Notes: a model not told the origin generated them from the sequence alone. Positions 43,828-52,930 are shown, numbered from the stretch's first letter. The stretch: 64,000 bases of DNA from Actinomyces marmotae (GCF_013177295.1 NZ_CP053642.1:1984001-2048000); one strand, 5' to 3'. A program made the numbers and translations.

Positions 43828-43841
43828 CCGGGCGGGGAGCC
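43729..43841. repeat. 28-bp perfect inverted repeat spanning the hydrolase start codon
   Basis: The segment at 43729-43756 is the exact reverse complement of 43814-43841, with a 57-bp spacer; weaker complementarity continues outward. The right arm contains the ATG (43824) of the hydrolase gene. It could be an RNA hairpin that hides the start, or ends of a small invertible segment. Confidence 0.9.
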
Positions 43842-44879
43842 GCCGACGGCTGGGGCCCTGACCACCTCGGCCCCGGTTTCCAGGCCCGCGCCCTGGAGTT
43901 GCTGCCGGACGAGGAGGCCGACGGCGCCGTCGCCACCCTGGTGCGGCATGTGCCCGCGGAGGACCCCCTCGCGCTGCCGGGCACGCCCACAACCCCCTCC
44001 TTCGCCTGGCTCTACCTGCACGGATGGAACGACTACTTCTTCCACACGCACCTGGCGCGGGAGATCTCCCGGCTGGGCGGGGCCTTCTACGCCCTCGACA
44101 TGCGCCGCTACGGGCGCTCCTTGCGCAAGGGGCAGATGCTCGGCTGGACGACGTCGCTCGACGACTACGACGAGGAGATCGGCCAATCCCTCGGCATCAT
44201 CCGGGCCGAGCGCGGGGACGGGATCGACGTCGTCGGCTACGGGCACTCCACGGGCGGGCTCGTGGCCTCCCTGTGGGCGGACCGCCACCCGGGGGCGCTG
44301 CGGGCGCTCATCCTGGCCTCCCCATGGTTGGAGATCCAGGGGGCGGCGCCGGCCAGACTCCTCGGCCAGCCGGTGCTGCGCGCCCTGGCGCGCCATGATC
44401 CTCGCCGCCCCCTGCCGACGCCGAGCCTGCCCGCCGAGAAGTGCTTCCGCGTCACCGATGGCTGGGACGAGCGCGACGGCGAGCCGGATCCCGCGTGGGT
44501 CGACGACCCGTGGGTGCGCGGCTGGCGGATCAACGACGAGTGGGTCCACCGGCCCGGCGCGCCAATCCGGCCCGGATGGTTGCAGGCGATCCTCGCCGGT
44601 CAGGCCCGGGTGGCGGCAGGGCTCGACATCCGCTGCCCGGTGCTGTCGATGGTGTCGGCGCGCTCGCGCCTGGGGGTCACGTGGACACCGGACTCGCGTC
44701 GGACGGACACGGTGATCGACGTCGACGCGACGGCCCGGCGCTCCCTCGCCCTGGGGTCGCTCGTCACCGTGGCGCGCTTCGACGGCGCCGTGCACGACCT
44801 CATCCTCTCCGCACCTCCCGTGCGCGAGCAGGTCCTGGGCGCCATGCGCCGCTGGATGACCGCATACGTCCTGCGCTGA
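43824..44879 (+). CDS. alpha/beta hydrolase (serine aminopeptidase S33/lysophospholipase type)
   Basis: A 351-residue cytosolic hydrolase. It shows the strand-oxyanion segment AWLYLHGWNDYFFHTHLA, DMRRYGRSLRKGQ, the nucleophile elbow GYGHSTGGLVA, and a late histidine in DGAVHDLILS. The fold resembles monoglyceride lipases and lysophospholipases; substrate unknown. The start is uncertain: ATG 43824 lacks a ribosome binding site, lies within an inverted repeat and overlaps the stop of a 45-codon frame. Confidence 0.75.
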   Translation: MTGRGAADGWGPDHLGPGFQARALELLPDEEADGAVATLVRHVPAEDPLALPGTPTTPSFAWLYLHGWNDYFFHTHLAREISRLGGAFYALDMRRYGRSLRKGQMLGWTTSLDDYDEEIGQSLGIIRAERGDGIDVVGYGHSTGGLVASLWADRHPGALRALILASPWLEIQGAAPARLLGQPVLRALARHDPRRPLPTPSLPAEKCFRVTDGWDERDGEPDPAWVDDPWVRGWRINDEWVHRPGAPIRPGWLQAILAGQARVAAGLDIRCPVLSMVSARSRLGVTWTPDSRRTDTVIDVDATARRSLALGSLVTVARFDGAVHDLILSAPPVREQVLGAMRRWMTAYVLR

Positions 44880-44897
44880 CCTCCCCCCGCTGTCATC

Positions 44898-44950
44898 GAG
44901 ACCGGTCGAAATCACGGGCGAGACCGGTCGTTATTACGGGCGAGACCGGT
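44898..44950. repeat. 22-bp-period element, left arm only
   Basis: Plus-oriented GAGACCGGT copies begin at 44898, 44920 and 44942, exactly 22 bp apart. The last copy ends in the GGTTCG form that marks the centre of complete elements. The matching inverted arm is 1.8 kb away at 46773. Confidence 0.9.
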
Positions 44951-44976
44951 TCGGGGGTGGGCTTAGTGGGGGTGGG

Positions 44977-45801
44977 TTAGTGGTTGTGGTGCTCTTCGGC
45001 GTCGTCGGATAGGTAGGGGACCAGGCGGCGGATGTTGAAGGGTGGGGCGGCCTGGGTGGTGGTGATGTAGCCGTCGACGGGTTTCCAGGTGGTGGCGCCT
45101 GTGGGGCGGAAGCGGGCGGTCCAGGTGGTGGTCAGGGTGACGGTGACGTTGTTGGCGGTGGTGGCGTACAGGTGGGTCACGGTCTGGTGGGGGTAGGGAT
45201 GCCCGGGGTCGGTGGTGGTCGCGGTGGTGCCATCCCCCCAGTTCCAGGTGTAGGTGGCGGGCGTGGCCTCGATATCCACGCGGGTGGGGCCCACGGTGGT
45301 GGATAGTGTTCGGGTGGCGGGGTTGGTGTGGGCGATCAGTGGCATGTGCAGCAAGATGGTGTCCCCGGGTGGTTGGAAGGTGATGCCCGAGCCCTCGACG
45401 ATGAGGGTGGCCACGTCGCGGGAGGACAGGACGATCGGGGCCGGGGCCGGGGCCAGGGCCGGGGCGGCTGGTGCTGGTTGGAAGCGGCACGCGCCGCTAT
45501 TGTTGCCCTGGGCGTCTTGCCCGTCGCAGATGTAACTGCCTTCCACGGGTATGGTCTGGGGCTGTCCGGCCGAGACCACCACTGCTGGCCCGCCCCCATC
45601 GTTCCCGCCGGTCGACGACGGGGAATCGCTTTGGACGACAACCTCCTCCGCCGTCAATGATTGAGTGACAATAGTATTTCCGGATCCATAACTGTCAATC
45701 TGCCTTGCGGCGCCAGCATTATCAGATCCCGCAATAATGGGAGGAGGTGAGGTCAAGAATAAGCAGGAGATCACAAGAAGGCTCATTGTTTCCGTCATCA
45801 T
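44977..45801 (-). CDS. secreted PKD-domain protein
   Basis: A 274-residue predicted extracytoplasmic protein. The N-terminus (MSLLVISCLFLTSPPPIIA) is a signal peptide, followed by a low-complexity region with an Ala/Pro stretch and a PKD-like beta domain in which YTWNWGDGTT is the hallmark. A histidine-rich C-terminus ends the protein. It overlaps the preceding DUF6318 gene by four bases and forms a two-gene unit with it. Such pairs occur in actinomycetes without known function; a surface-binding role is a guess. The 5' quarter of the gene is noticeably AT-richer than its surroundings. Confidence 0.7.
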   Translation of the reverse strand: MMTETMSLLVISCLFLTSPPPIIAGSDNAGAARQIDSYGSGNTIVTQSLTAEEVVVQSDSPSSTGGNDGGGPAVVVSAGQPQTIPVEGSYICDGQDAQGNNSGACRFQPAPAAPALAPAPAPIVLSSRDVATLIVEGSGITFQPPGDTILLHMPLIAHTNPATRTLSTTVGPTRVDIEATPATYTWNWGDGTTATTTDPGHPYPHQTVTHLYATTANNVTVTLTTTWTARFRPTGATTWKPVDGYITTTQAAPPFNIRRLVPYLSDDAEEHHNH

Positions 45802-46568
45802 TCTGTGGATACCTCGCCAACATGCCAGGCGTCATTGTAGTATCGCAAGGCGAGGAATAAGGTCTTCTCTTCCGCCGGTTCCACTACGACTGTTTCGCCC
45901 TTTCTAATAGACGTCGACTCGGTACTCTTCATTGTGGCCCTGACTCCGCAGTACTCCTTTCCCTCTCCTGGTGAGATATATTGAAATTCTGTGAGTTCCA
46001 GTTTCCAGGGATTGCTCCAGCCTCCCTTATCGTGAAGATCGGTCATCGCATTGATCGCAGAGGCGCAGAATGTGCATCTGTCTTCGCTCATGGCGGCTAG
46101 GTCTGTGGTGTCGCCGGTGATGAAGGCGTAGCGGTAGAGTTCGATGAAGTGCACGGCGGCGCTTACGGCGCCTTGTTGGGTGTTTTCGGTGGCCTCGGGT
46201 GGGGTGGGGGGCTTGGGCATGGCCAGGGCGGTGGCTCTTTGAGCGGCCAGCTCGGGGCTGAGTGAGGGGGTCGCGCTGGCACTGGGAGTGGCCGCCGCGC
46301 TGGCGGGGGTTTCGGTGTGTTGGGTGGGCGACGTCGTCGGAGTGGTCGGCGCCGGGGTGGGGTCCTTGGCGCAGGCCGTCAGGATCAGTAGTCCTGGGGC
46401 CAGGGCGCAGCAGGCCAGAAGGACCAGAGCGATGGGGTGCGCCCAGCGCGTTGTCAGCGCTTGGAGGCTCTGGCGCCGCCGGCCGGGTGGGTGAGGGGTG
46501 GCGCCGCGTTGTTGGGGCGCAGCGGGGTCGCCGGCGTGGGTTGGCGAGGGGCGGGGCGCGGGGGTCAT
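45798..46568 (-). CDS. DUF6318-type lipoprotein or membrane-anchored protein
   Basis: A 256-residue protein. A proline-rich N-terminal stretch leads into a hydrophobic segment (PIALVLLACCALAPGLLILTAC) ending in a lipobox-like LTAC. A Thr/Pro/Ala linker follows, then a conserved domain (HFIELYRYAFITGDTTDLAAM with two cysteines in CTFC) as in DUF6318. It probably sits on the outer face of the membrane. The start at 46568 is one of several possible. The gene's 3' part (about 45800-46070) is strikingly low in GC, as is the adjoining start of the PKD gene. Confidence 0.65.
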   Translation of the reverse strand: MTPAPRPSPTHAGDPAAPQQRGATPHPPGRRRQSLQALTTRWAHPIALVLLACCALAPGLLILTACAKDPTPAPTTPTTSPTQHTETPASAAATPSASATPSLSPELAAQRATALAMPKPPTPPEATENTQQGAVSAAVHFIELYRYAFITGDTTDLAAMSEDRCTFCASAINAMTDLHDKGGWSNPWKLELTEFQYISPGEGKEYCGVRATMKSTESTSIRKGETVVVEPAEEKTLFLALRYYNDAWHVGEVSTE

Positions 46569-46772
46569 GGGTTCTGGGGCCTTCCAAGCGAGGAGTCGAT
46601 GCGGTCGTGGACCAGGGCAAGCGCGAGGCCCCAGGTCGGCCCCAGACGACGGCGGCATCGCCGTCGGGCCCCAACCCTAGGACCCCACCCACCCCCGGCG
46701 CTAGACCCCACCACCAACCTGTGGAAAACCCCCACCAACCCCACCCCACCAGCACCGCCCTGCGGACAGCGA

Positions 46773-46825
46773 ACCGGTCTCGCCCCTAACAACGACCGGT
46801 CTCGCCCGTGTTTTCGACCGGTCTC
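46773..46825. repeat. 22-bp-period element, right arm only
   Basis: Inverted copies ACCGGTCTC begin at 46773, 46795 and 46817, exactly 22 bp apart, and the first has the GCGAACCGG form that marks the inner edge of complete elements. Together with 44898-44950 it looks like one element split by the intervening two-gene cassette. Confidence 0.9.
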
Positions 46826-46828
46826 GGT

Positions 46829-48175
46829 TCAGGGGAGAGGGGGCGGATCCGGGTTCGGGCTGAAGCGCGGCCAGGTGGAGGTGTCAACGGGGTAGCCGTT
46901 CGCCGCCGCGTGATCCAGCCAGCCCTGGGGCAGCCAGGTGCGGCCCACCACCTGCGGGTGCTCGGGCATGTACAGCACCGACCACAGAACGAGGATGAGT
47001 TCGGCCCATTGGCCGCGCAACTTCCAGCGCGCGGTGCCCTTGGCGTTGCTCGCCGCCATGACGATCTCGCCCGGGCCGGTGGAGGCCACCTCCTGAACCT
47101 CGTGGTAGCCCACCGGCATGATGCCCTCGCCCGTTCCGATGTAGATGCCGTGCGTGGACACGGTCACGCGGGCGTTGGCCAGGTGGCGCCATTTCTCGAC
47201 GGCGTCCGCCGCGGCGGCACGGCGCCTCCTCTTGTTGACCACGGCCTGCCCGCCGAAGAAGGCGGCGGTCAGCGCCAGCCCCACTGGCCCGCCCGCGAGG
47301 AAGAACCCCCTGGACGGGTTGTAGGTGGCGTCACCGCGCCGCCACATGAGCAGCTCGGCATCACAACTGGCCAGCATGCACTCCCCCGACCCGAAGGAGC
47401 CGCGCACGGGGTCGATGATCGGCGAGACAGGGTTGGGGCGGCGCCCGGCGCGAGCGGCGGTGAGAACGGCGGCGGTGTTCCACCACACGAAGTCCTGCCC
47501 AGTCCAGCTCGGCCTCGCGGCGGCCCTCTCCGCCGCGAGGCGCTCCGAGGCGGCCTGGGCCTCGCGGGCGTCGACAATGTCGAAGATCTCGCGGACCTTG
47601 ATGGTGACGACCTCGTCAGTCTTCGGCGGTCGGCGGATGAGGCCCCTTCTCGGCCCAGCCATCGGGGCACCGGCCGCATCGGGCTCCCTCTGCGCGCTAT
47701 CGGGGCCGCTCGCGATCCTCGGGCGATCTGGGCTCCCCGGGGCCACTGGGCTCCCGGCGCTCACGGGCCTGAACGACGGCGGGGCCTCCTTCGGACCGCT
47801 CGCGCCTCCCGGGAGCCCTGGGCCTCTCGCGCTTGCCGCGTCGTCGGATGAGGCGCCGCGGTGAGCGACGCCGTCGCCCGCAGGAGCATCCGGGCCAGCC
47901 GCGCTGGTCGCGGCTCCCGGGGCCCCAGCGCCGTCGGCATTCGCAGCGCTGCGAGCGCTGTCCGCGCCATCAGCGCCGTCCGCGCCATCAGCGCCGCGAG
48001 CGCCATCAGCGCTGCGAGCGCTCCCGCCGCTCGACGCGGGCCTGGCGCTGCCACCACTCCCAGGACCGCTGACGCCCGCCTCGACGGCCTCATCGGGGCG
48101 CGTCCCGGAGCCGTCCCCGGGCTCGCCCCCCGCCTGCTTCCCCGCTTTCTCCCCCTGCGTGTTCTGAGAGGTCAC
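46829..48175 (-). CDS. hypothetical membrane-associated protein with disordered N-terminus
   Basis: A 448-residue protein that I do not recognise. About the first 175 residues are low complexity (Gly/Ala/Ser/Asp, including tandem GAD triplets encoded by near-perfect repeats around 47940-48010). The rest appears folded, with WTGQDFVWWNTAAVL, one hydrophobic segment (FFLAGGPVGLALTAAFFGG) followed by a basic KRRRR stop-transfer, and a PH-like region ending in LILVLWSVLYM. It overlaps the histidine phosphatase stop by four bases and is coupled to it. Confidence 0.6.
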   Translation of the reverse strand: MTSQNTQGEKAGKQAGGEPGDGSGTRPDEAVEAGVSGPGSGGSARPASSGGSARSADGARGADGADGADGADSARSAANADGAGAPGAATSAAGPDAPAGDGVAHRGASSDDAASARGPGLPGGASGPKEAPPSFRPVSAGSPVAPGSPDRPRIASGPDSAQREPDAAGAPMAGPRRGLIRRPPKTDEVVTIKVREIFDIVDAREAQAASERLAAERAAARPSWTGQDFVWWNTAAVLTAARAGRRPNPVSPIIDPVRGSFGSGECMLASCDAELLMWRRGDATYNPSRGFFLAGGPVGLALTAAFFGGQAVVNKRRRRAAAADAVEKWRHLANARVTVSTHGIYIGTGEGIMPVGYHEVQEVASTGPGEIVMAASNAKGTARWKLRGQWAELILVLWSVLYMPEHPQVVGRTWLPQGWLDHAAANGYPVDTSTWPRFSPNPDPPPLP

Positions 48176-48846
48176 GCTGCTCCCTTCTCACTGGCGGCGG
48201 AGGTTCCGGGAACCATGTCCTCAGCCACATGCAGGAGCTCGCCCGCAGGCTCCCAGTAGTCCACGCCTACGAGCGTCCCGCCGTCGAAGGTGAGAGAGGT
48301 CAGCGAGGCGAGCGCGCACTGGCGGCGCCGGGGATCGTGCGCCAGGGGGCGCCCCTCCACCCAGAGTCGCGTGGCCCACACGGGCAGCTGGTGGGAGACG
48401 AGCAGCGCCTCGCGCCCGCGCGCGAGGGGCAGCGCGGAGCGGATGGCCCCGCTCATGCGGGTCACGAGCTCGGCGTAGGGCTCGCCCCAGGACGGGCGCA
48501 GGGGGTTGGTGTAATACGGCCAGTGGCGCGGATGCGCCAGCACCCAGCGGTTGCGGTTGACGGCGACCCCCTCGAAGTGGTTGCCGGCCTCGATGAGGCG
48601 CTCGTCCGTCGTCGCCTCCAGCCCGTAGGCCCGCGCGGTGGGGGCGCCGGTCTCGACGGCGCGCTCCAGGGGGGAGGTGATGACGGCGGCGATGTCGTGA
48701 TCGGTGGAGCGCAGGACCTCCGCGACGCGCTCCGCCATGCGCTGACCGAGTTCGGAGAGGTGGTAGCCGGGCATGCGCCCGTAGAGGACGGCCTCGGGGT
48801 TGTGGACCTCGCCGTGACGCATGAGGTGGATCGTGGTGCGCTCCAT
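48172..48846 (-). CDS. histidine phosphatase family protein (phosphoglycerate mutase-like)
   Basis: A 224-residue phosphatase. It carries the catalytic RHG in HLMRHGEVHNPEAVLYGR, the phosphate-binding arginine in SPLERAVETG and a second histidine in LLVSHQLPVWATRL. The start at 48846 corresponds to the family N-terminus. Actinobacterial members next to biosynthetic genes are often of unknown substrate. It is divergent from dapD and overlaps the next gene by four bases. Confidence 0.82.
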   Translation of the reverse strand: MERTTIHLMRHGEVHNPEAVLYGRMPGYHLSELGQRMAERVAEVLRSTDHDIAAVITSPLERAVETGAPTARAYGLEATTDERLIEAGNHFEGVAVNRNRWVLAHPRHWPYYTNPLRPSWGEPYAELVTRMSGAIRSALPLARGREALLVSHQLPVWATRLWVEGRPLAHDPRRRQCALASLTSLTFDGGTLVGVDYWEPAGELLHVAEDMVPGTSAASEKGAA

Positions 48847-48931
48847 GGATGCGATTGTGCCACCCGGGCGCGCCCGGCCCGGATACCGGGAGAGCCGGGC
48901 CGTGTCGGGGGGCCTCCCGTAGGGTAGGGCC

Positions 48932-49903
48932 ATGACAACGCGAAGCGCCTGGGGCCTCGGCCTGGCCACCGTCACCGACGACGGCTCCACCCTCGATGTC
49001 TGGTACCCGCGGCCGGTCCTCGGCGAGGAGCCCGAGGACGGCCATGCCGATCTGCTCGCCACGCTTTCCGCGATGGAGACCAAGGATGAGGCGCGGGGGG
49101 TCCACACCACGGTGGTGCGCACCTGGGTGGATCTCGACGACTCCCCGCGGACCGTCGCCGGCTCCTACTTGCGCCTCCATGTGCTCTCGCACCGCTTGGC
49201 CGAGCCGAACACGGTGAACCTGGACGGAATCCTGTCCCACCTGCCCAGTGTGGTGTGGACGGCGGTGGGCCCCTGCGCCGCGGAGGGCTTCGAGGCCACC
49301 CGCATGCGCCTGCGCCGGGCCCTGGGCCACCCGGTCCAGGTGCATTCCGTGGATAAGTTCCCGCGGATGGTGGACTACGTGGTGCCCACGGGCGTGAGGA
49401 TCGCCGACGGCGCCCGCGTGCGCCTGGGCGCGTACCTGTCCGAGGGCACGTCGGTCCTGGCATCGGGCTTCGTCAACTACAACGCGGGCACCCTGGGCCG
49501 CTCCGTGGTGGAGGGGCGCGTCTCGCAGGGGGTGCTCATCGGCGACGGCTCCGACATCGGCGGCGGCGCCTCCACGATGGGGATGGTCGCCGACGGCGGG
49601 CTGAGGCGCGTGAGCATCGGCGAGCGCTGCCTGCTGGGCGCCAACTCGGGCCTGGGCATCCCGCTGGGCGACGACTGCGTCGTGGAGGCCGGCCTGTTCA
49701 TCACCGCCGGGACGAGGGTGTCAGTGATGCCGTCAGGCGGCGTCGTCCCCGGTGGGCACGGCCTGTTCCGGGAGCCGCGCGTGGTGGCGGCCCGTGAACT
49801 CGCCGGCGCCTCGAACGTCCTGTTCCGCCGCAACTCGCAGTCCGGCGCCGTCGAGGCCCTTCCCCGCGGTGGCAAGAGCATCGAGCTCGGCGCCGCGCGC
49901 TAG
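48932..49903 (+). CDS. dapD: tetrahydrodipicolinate N-succinyltransferase, actinobacterial type
   Basis: A 323-residue acyltransferase of the lysine/diaminopimelate pathway. The N-terminus (WGLGLATVTDDGSTLDVWYP) is typical of the actinobacterial DapD. The C-terminal half is a left-handed beta-helix with hexapeptide-type turns (VRIADGARVRLGAYL, GVLIGDGSDIGGGASTMG, CLLGANSGLGIPLGDDCVV). dapC, which acts on its product, is about 1.7 kb away on the other strand. Confidence 0.93.
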   Translation: MTTRSAWGLGLATVTDDGSTLDVWYPRPVLGEEPEDGHADLLATLSAMETKDEARGVHTTVVRTWVDLDDSPRTVAGSYLRLHVLSHRLAEPNTVNLDGILSHLPSVVWTAVGPCAAEGFEATRMRLRRALGHPVQVHSVDKFPRMVDYVVPTGVRIADGARVRLGAYLSEGTSVLASGFVNYNAGTLGRSVVEGRVSQGVLIGDGSDIGGGASTMGMVADGGLRRVSIGERCLLGANSGLGIPLGDDCVVEAGLFITAGTRVSVMPSGGVVPGGHGLFREPRVVAARELAGASNVLFRRNSQSGAVEALPRGGKSIELGAAR

Positions 49904-49995
49904 CCGGCCCCCGCGGCCTCAGCCGCGGCGGGCGGCCGCCGAGCGCCAGTGGGGGATCAAAGGAGGGAACCTCCCCGCCGCCCGGGAGGACCGAC

Positions 49996-51417
49996 TCACA
50001 CTTTGTTGACGCGGTCGAGCGCGCGCTCGCCCGAACGGGTGGCGGGGTAGACGGCGTCGGAGTGCTTGCGGCGGTGGATGGCCACGTAGTGCCGCTCGGT
50101 GGCGCCGGTGTAGACCTGGCGGGGACGACCGATGCGCTTGGCGGGATCGGAGATCATCTCGCGGTACTGGGCGATCCACCCGGGCAGGCGCCCCAGGGCG
50201 AACAGGGGCGTGAACATCTTCGTGGGGAAGCCCATCGCCTGGTAGATGAGGCCGGTGTAGAAGTCCACGTTCGGGTAGAGGCGGCGCGAGACGAAGTACT
50301 CGTCGCTCAGGGCCGTCTCCTCCAACTCCATGGCGATCTGGAGCATTCGATCACCGGAGTCGCTGCCCAGGCGGGTGAGCACGTCATGGGCGGTGGCCTT
50401 GACGATGGCGGCGCGCGGGTCGTAGTTCTTGTAGACCCGGTGGCCGAAGCCCATGAGCCGCACGCCGTCCTCCTTGTCCTTCACCTTGCGGACGAACTCG
50501 GCGGTGCTCATGCCCGAGGCCTGGATCGTGTCGAGCATCCGCAGGACGGCCTCGTTCGCGCCGCCGTGCAGCGGACCGGACAGGGCCCCCACGCCCGCGG
50601 CCACGGAGGCGTACATGTTGGCGTCCGCCGAGCCGACGAGCCGCACCGTGGAGGTGGAGCAGTTCTGCTCGTGGTCGGCGTGGAGGATGAGGAGCATGTC
50701 CAGGGCCTTCACGATCGCGGGGTCGATCTCGTAGGACTGGTAGGGCATCCCGAAGGTCAGGCGCAGGAAGTCCTCCACGTATCCGCACTTGGGGTCCGGG
50801 TAGACCAGGGGCAGGCCGATGGCGCGCCGGGCGATGTAGCTGATCATCGTCGGCATCTTGCTCAGCAGCAGGACGGTCGCGAGCTCGCGCTCGTAGGGGT
50901 CGTGCGGGTTGAGGGTGTCCTCGTAGTAGGTGGCCAGGCCGGAGATGCCCGCCTGGAGGATCGCCATGGGGTGCCCGGAGGAGGGGAACGCGGTGAAGAA
51001 GCTGCGGAAGTCCTCATGGAGGAGGCGGTGGCGGGCGATGCGCCGCTCGAAGCGCTCGAAGGTCTCGGCGTCGGGGAGCTCGCCGTTGATGAGCAGGAAG
51101 GCGACCTCCAGGAAGGAGGAGGACTTGGCGAGCTCCTCGATAGGGTAGCCGCAGTAGCGCAGCACGCCGGCGTCGCCGTCGATGTAGGTGATCCCGGAGG
51201 CGCACGAGGCCGTGTTCGTGAAGCCCGGGTCGAGGGTGACCATGCCGGTGGAGGCGAGGAGCTTGCCCACGCCCAGACCGTCAGAGCCCTCGGTGGCGTA
51301 GGCGCGGGGGAGCTCCAGGCGGCGGTCCTCGATGGTGAGGATGCCGACGGCGTCGCTGTCGTTGAGGGACCGCGGCTCGGCGGCGGGGGCGCTGGCGGCG
51401 GGGCTGGTGTCGGTCAT
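49996..51417 (-). CDS. gltA: citrate synthase (type I/II, hexameric family)
   Basis: A 473-residue citrate synthase that condenses oxaloacetate and acetyl-CoA. Active-site segments are LHADHEQNCSTSTVR, GPLHGGANEAVLRML and MGFGHRVYKNYDPRA, and the C-terminal RPRQVYTG is typical of bacterial GltA. An N-terminal beta domain (YIDGDAGVLRYCGYPIEEL) is present. The ATG at 51417 has GGGAGGAG six bases upstream. It is monocistronic. Confidence 0.95.
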   Translation of the reverse strand: MTDTSPAASAPAAEPRSLNDSDAVGILTIEDRRLELPRAYATEGSDGLGVGKLLASTGMVTLDPGFTNTASCASGITYIDGDAGVLRYCGYPIEELAKSSSFLEVAFLLINGELPDAETFERFERRIARHRLLHEDFRSFFTAFPSSGHPMAILQAGISGLATYYEDTLNPHDPYERELATVLLLSKMPTMISYIARRAIGLPLVYPDPKCGYVEDFLRLTFGMPYQSYEIDPAIVKALDMLLILHADHEQNCSTSTVRLVGSADANMYASVAAGVGALSGPLHGGANEAVLRMLDTIQASGMSTAEFVRKVKDKEDGVRLMGFGHRVYKNYDPRAAIVKATAHDVLTRLGSDSGDRMLQIAMELEETALSDEYFVSRRLYPNVDFYTGLIYQAMGFPTKMFTPLFALGRLPGWIAQYREMISDPAKRIGRPRQVYTGATERHYVAIHRRKHSDAVYPATRSGERALDRVNKV

Positions 51418-51581
51418 GTCGGTCTCCTCCCTGTTCGGCGCTCCGCGCGGGCGGGCGCCTCGAGCCGGTGGGCCTGGTGCCACGGGGTCCGCCTCACTGT
51501 AGCGATCGCGCTGTCACCTCCCCGTCACCTCTGAGGATGGGCCGGGTCCCCCACGGCGTCGCCCCGGAGGCGGGCGATCGC

Positions 51582-52799
51582 TCAGGGGCGGAAGAGCGCG
51601 GCCGCATGGGGCGACCGCAGGCGCTCGCAGGCGGCCGCCACGCGCTCGTCGGTGCCGGTCAGGCTCATGCGGACTCGCCCGGCGCCGGCCTCCCCGTAGA
51701 AGTCGCCGGGGGCGACGACGATCCCAAGCTCGGCGAAGGCTCCGACGAGCTCGTAGGAGCCCCGGGCGGCGGCCCCCTCGGGCAGGCCGAGCCACAGGTA
51801 GAGGCCCGCCACGGATGCGGGATCGCCCACGAGGCCGGCTACCGCCGTCGCCTCGACGAGCGCCTCACGACGGGCACGGTAGGCCTCGCGCTGGGCGGCC
51901 ACGTGGGCGTCGTCGGCCAGGGCAGTGGCCATGGCCGCCTGGACCGGCGCGGGCGGGAGCATCCCGGTGTGCTTGCGGATCTCGGTGACGGCGCCCACGA
52001 GCACGGGGTCCCCGGCGAGCAGGGCGGCGCGGTAGCCGGCGAGGTTGGACTGCTTGGACAGGGAGTACAGGGCCAGCAGCCCGCTCATGTCCCCGCCCGT
52101 GGCGCGGGGGTCGAGGAGGCTGGGGATGGCCTCGGAATCCCAAGGGGCCTCCCAGCCGAGCTCGGCGTAGCACTCGTCGGAGGCGACGACGGCGCCGCGC
52201 TCGCGCGCCCAGGTGACGATCCGCGCCAGTTGGTCAACGCCGAGCACATGACCGTCGGGGTTGCCGGGGCTGTTGAGCCAGATCATGGCGATGGGGCGGT
52301 CGGGGGTGCCGGCGCCGTCGGGGAGGTCCCAAGTGGCGGGATCGGCGTCAGTGTCGACGGGGATGGGCGTGGCCCCCGCAATGCGGGCGCCGACGTCGTA
52401 GGTGGGGTAGGCGGCGCGGGGGTGGAGGACGAGGTCACCGGGGCCCGCCCCGAGATGGAGGGGCAGGAGGGCGACGGATTCCTTCGAGCCGATCGTGGGG
52501 ATGACGTGGGCGTCGGTCAGACCGGTGACGCCGCGGCGGCGGGCGGCCCAGTCGATGATGGCCCCGCGCAGCGCGGGAGTGCCGACGGCGGCCGGGTAGC
52601 CGGGGGCGTTGGCGGCGGCCGCGAGGGCCTCGCGAACGATAGTCGGAGTGTCGTCCACGGGGGTGCCGACGGCGAGGTCGACGACGCCGCCGGGGTGCTC
52701 GGCCGCGCGGGCCCGGTAGGGGGCGAGCGCATCCCAGGGGAAGTCCGGGAGGGCGAGCGGGCGGGGCAGGGCGCGGGGCCGGTCCATAGAGGCGTTCAC
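51582..52799 (-). CDS. dapC: succinyldiaminopimelate transaminase
   Basis: A 405-residue fold-type I PLP aminotransferase, the actinobacterial DapC form. It starts with LPDFPWDALAPYRARA and shows WLNSPGNPDGHVLG, ASDECYAELGWE and the Schiff-base lysine in YSLSKQSNLAGYRAA. It converts N-succinyl-2-amino-6-oxopimelate to succinyl-diaminopimelate with glutamate. The GTG at 52799 is preferred (GGAGG 11 bases upstream); ATG 52787 is possible. The ferredoxin gene lies upstream, the usual actinobacterial order fdxA-dapC. Confidence 0.9.
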   Translation of the reverse strand: MNASMDRPRALPRPLALPDFPWDALAPYRARAAEHPGGVVDLAVGTPVDDTPTIVREALAAAANAPGYPAAVGTPALRGAIIDWAARRRGVTGLTDAHVIPTIGSKESVALLPLHLGAGPGDLVLHPRAAYPTYDVGARIAGATPIPVDTDADPATWDLPDGAGTPDRPIAMIWLNSPGNPDGHVLGVDQLARIVTWARERGAVVASDECYAELGWEAPWDSEAIPSLLDPRATGGDMSGLLALYSLSKQSNLAGYRAALLAGDPVLVGAVTEIRKHTGMLPPAPVQAAMATALADDAHVAAQREAYRARREALVEATAVAGLVGDPASVAGLYLWLGLPEGAAARGSYELVGAFAELGIVVAPGDFYGEAGAGRVRMSLTGTDERVAAACERLRSPHAAALFRP

Positions 52800-52930
52800 C
52801 CCGGCATTGTCCTCCAACCCTCAGCGAGTTCGTGCTTATATCCACCGGCCCGCGCCCCGCCCACCGAAGTCGTCACCGGAGACGCGAAGCCGACGATGAC
52901 CGCGCGGGCGCCTGTCAGGGCGCGGCGGCC

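Noticed and set aside
43312..43992. A minus-strand gene of 226 codons opposite metX and the hydrolase gene
   Set aside because: Its translation is Arg/Gly/Ala-rich and overlaps two conserved sense genes; a short match to the hydrolase N-terminus is caused by the inverted repeat.
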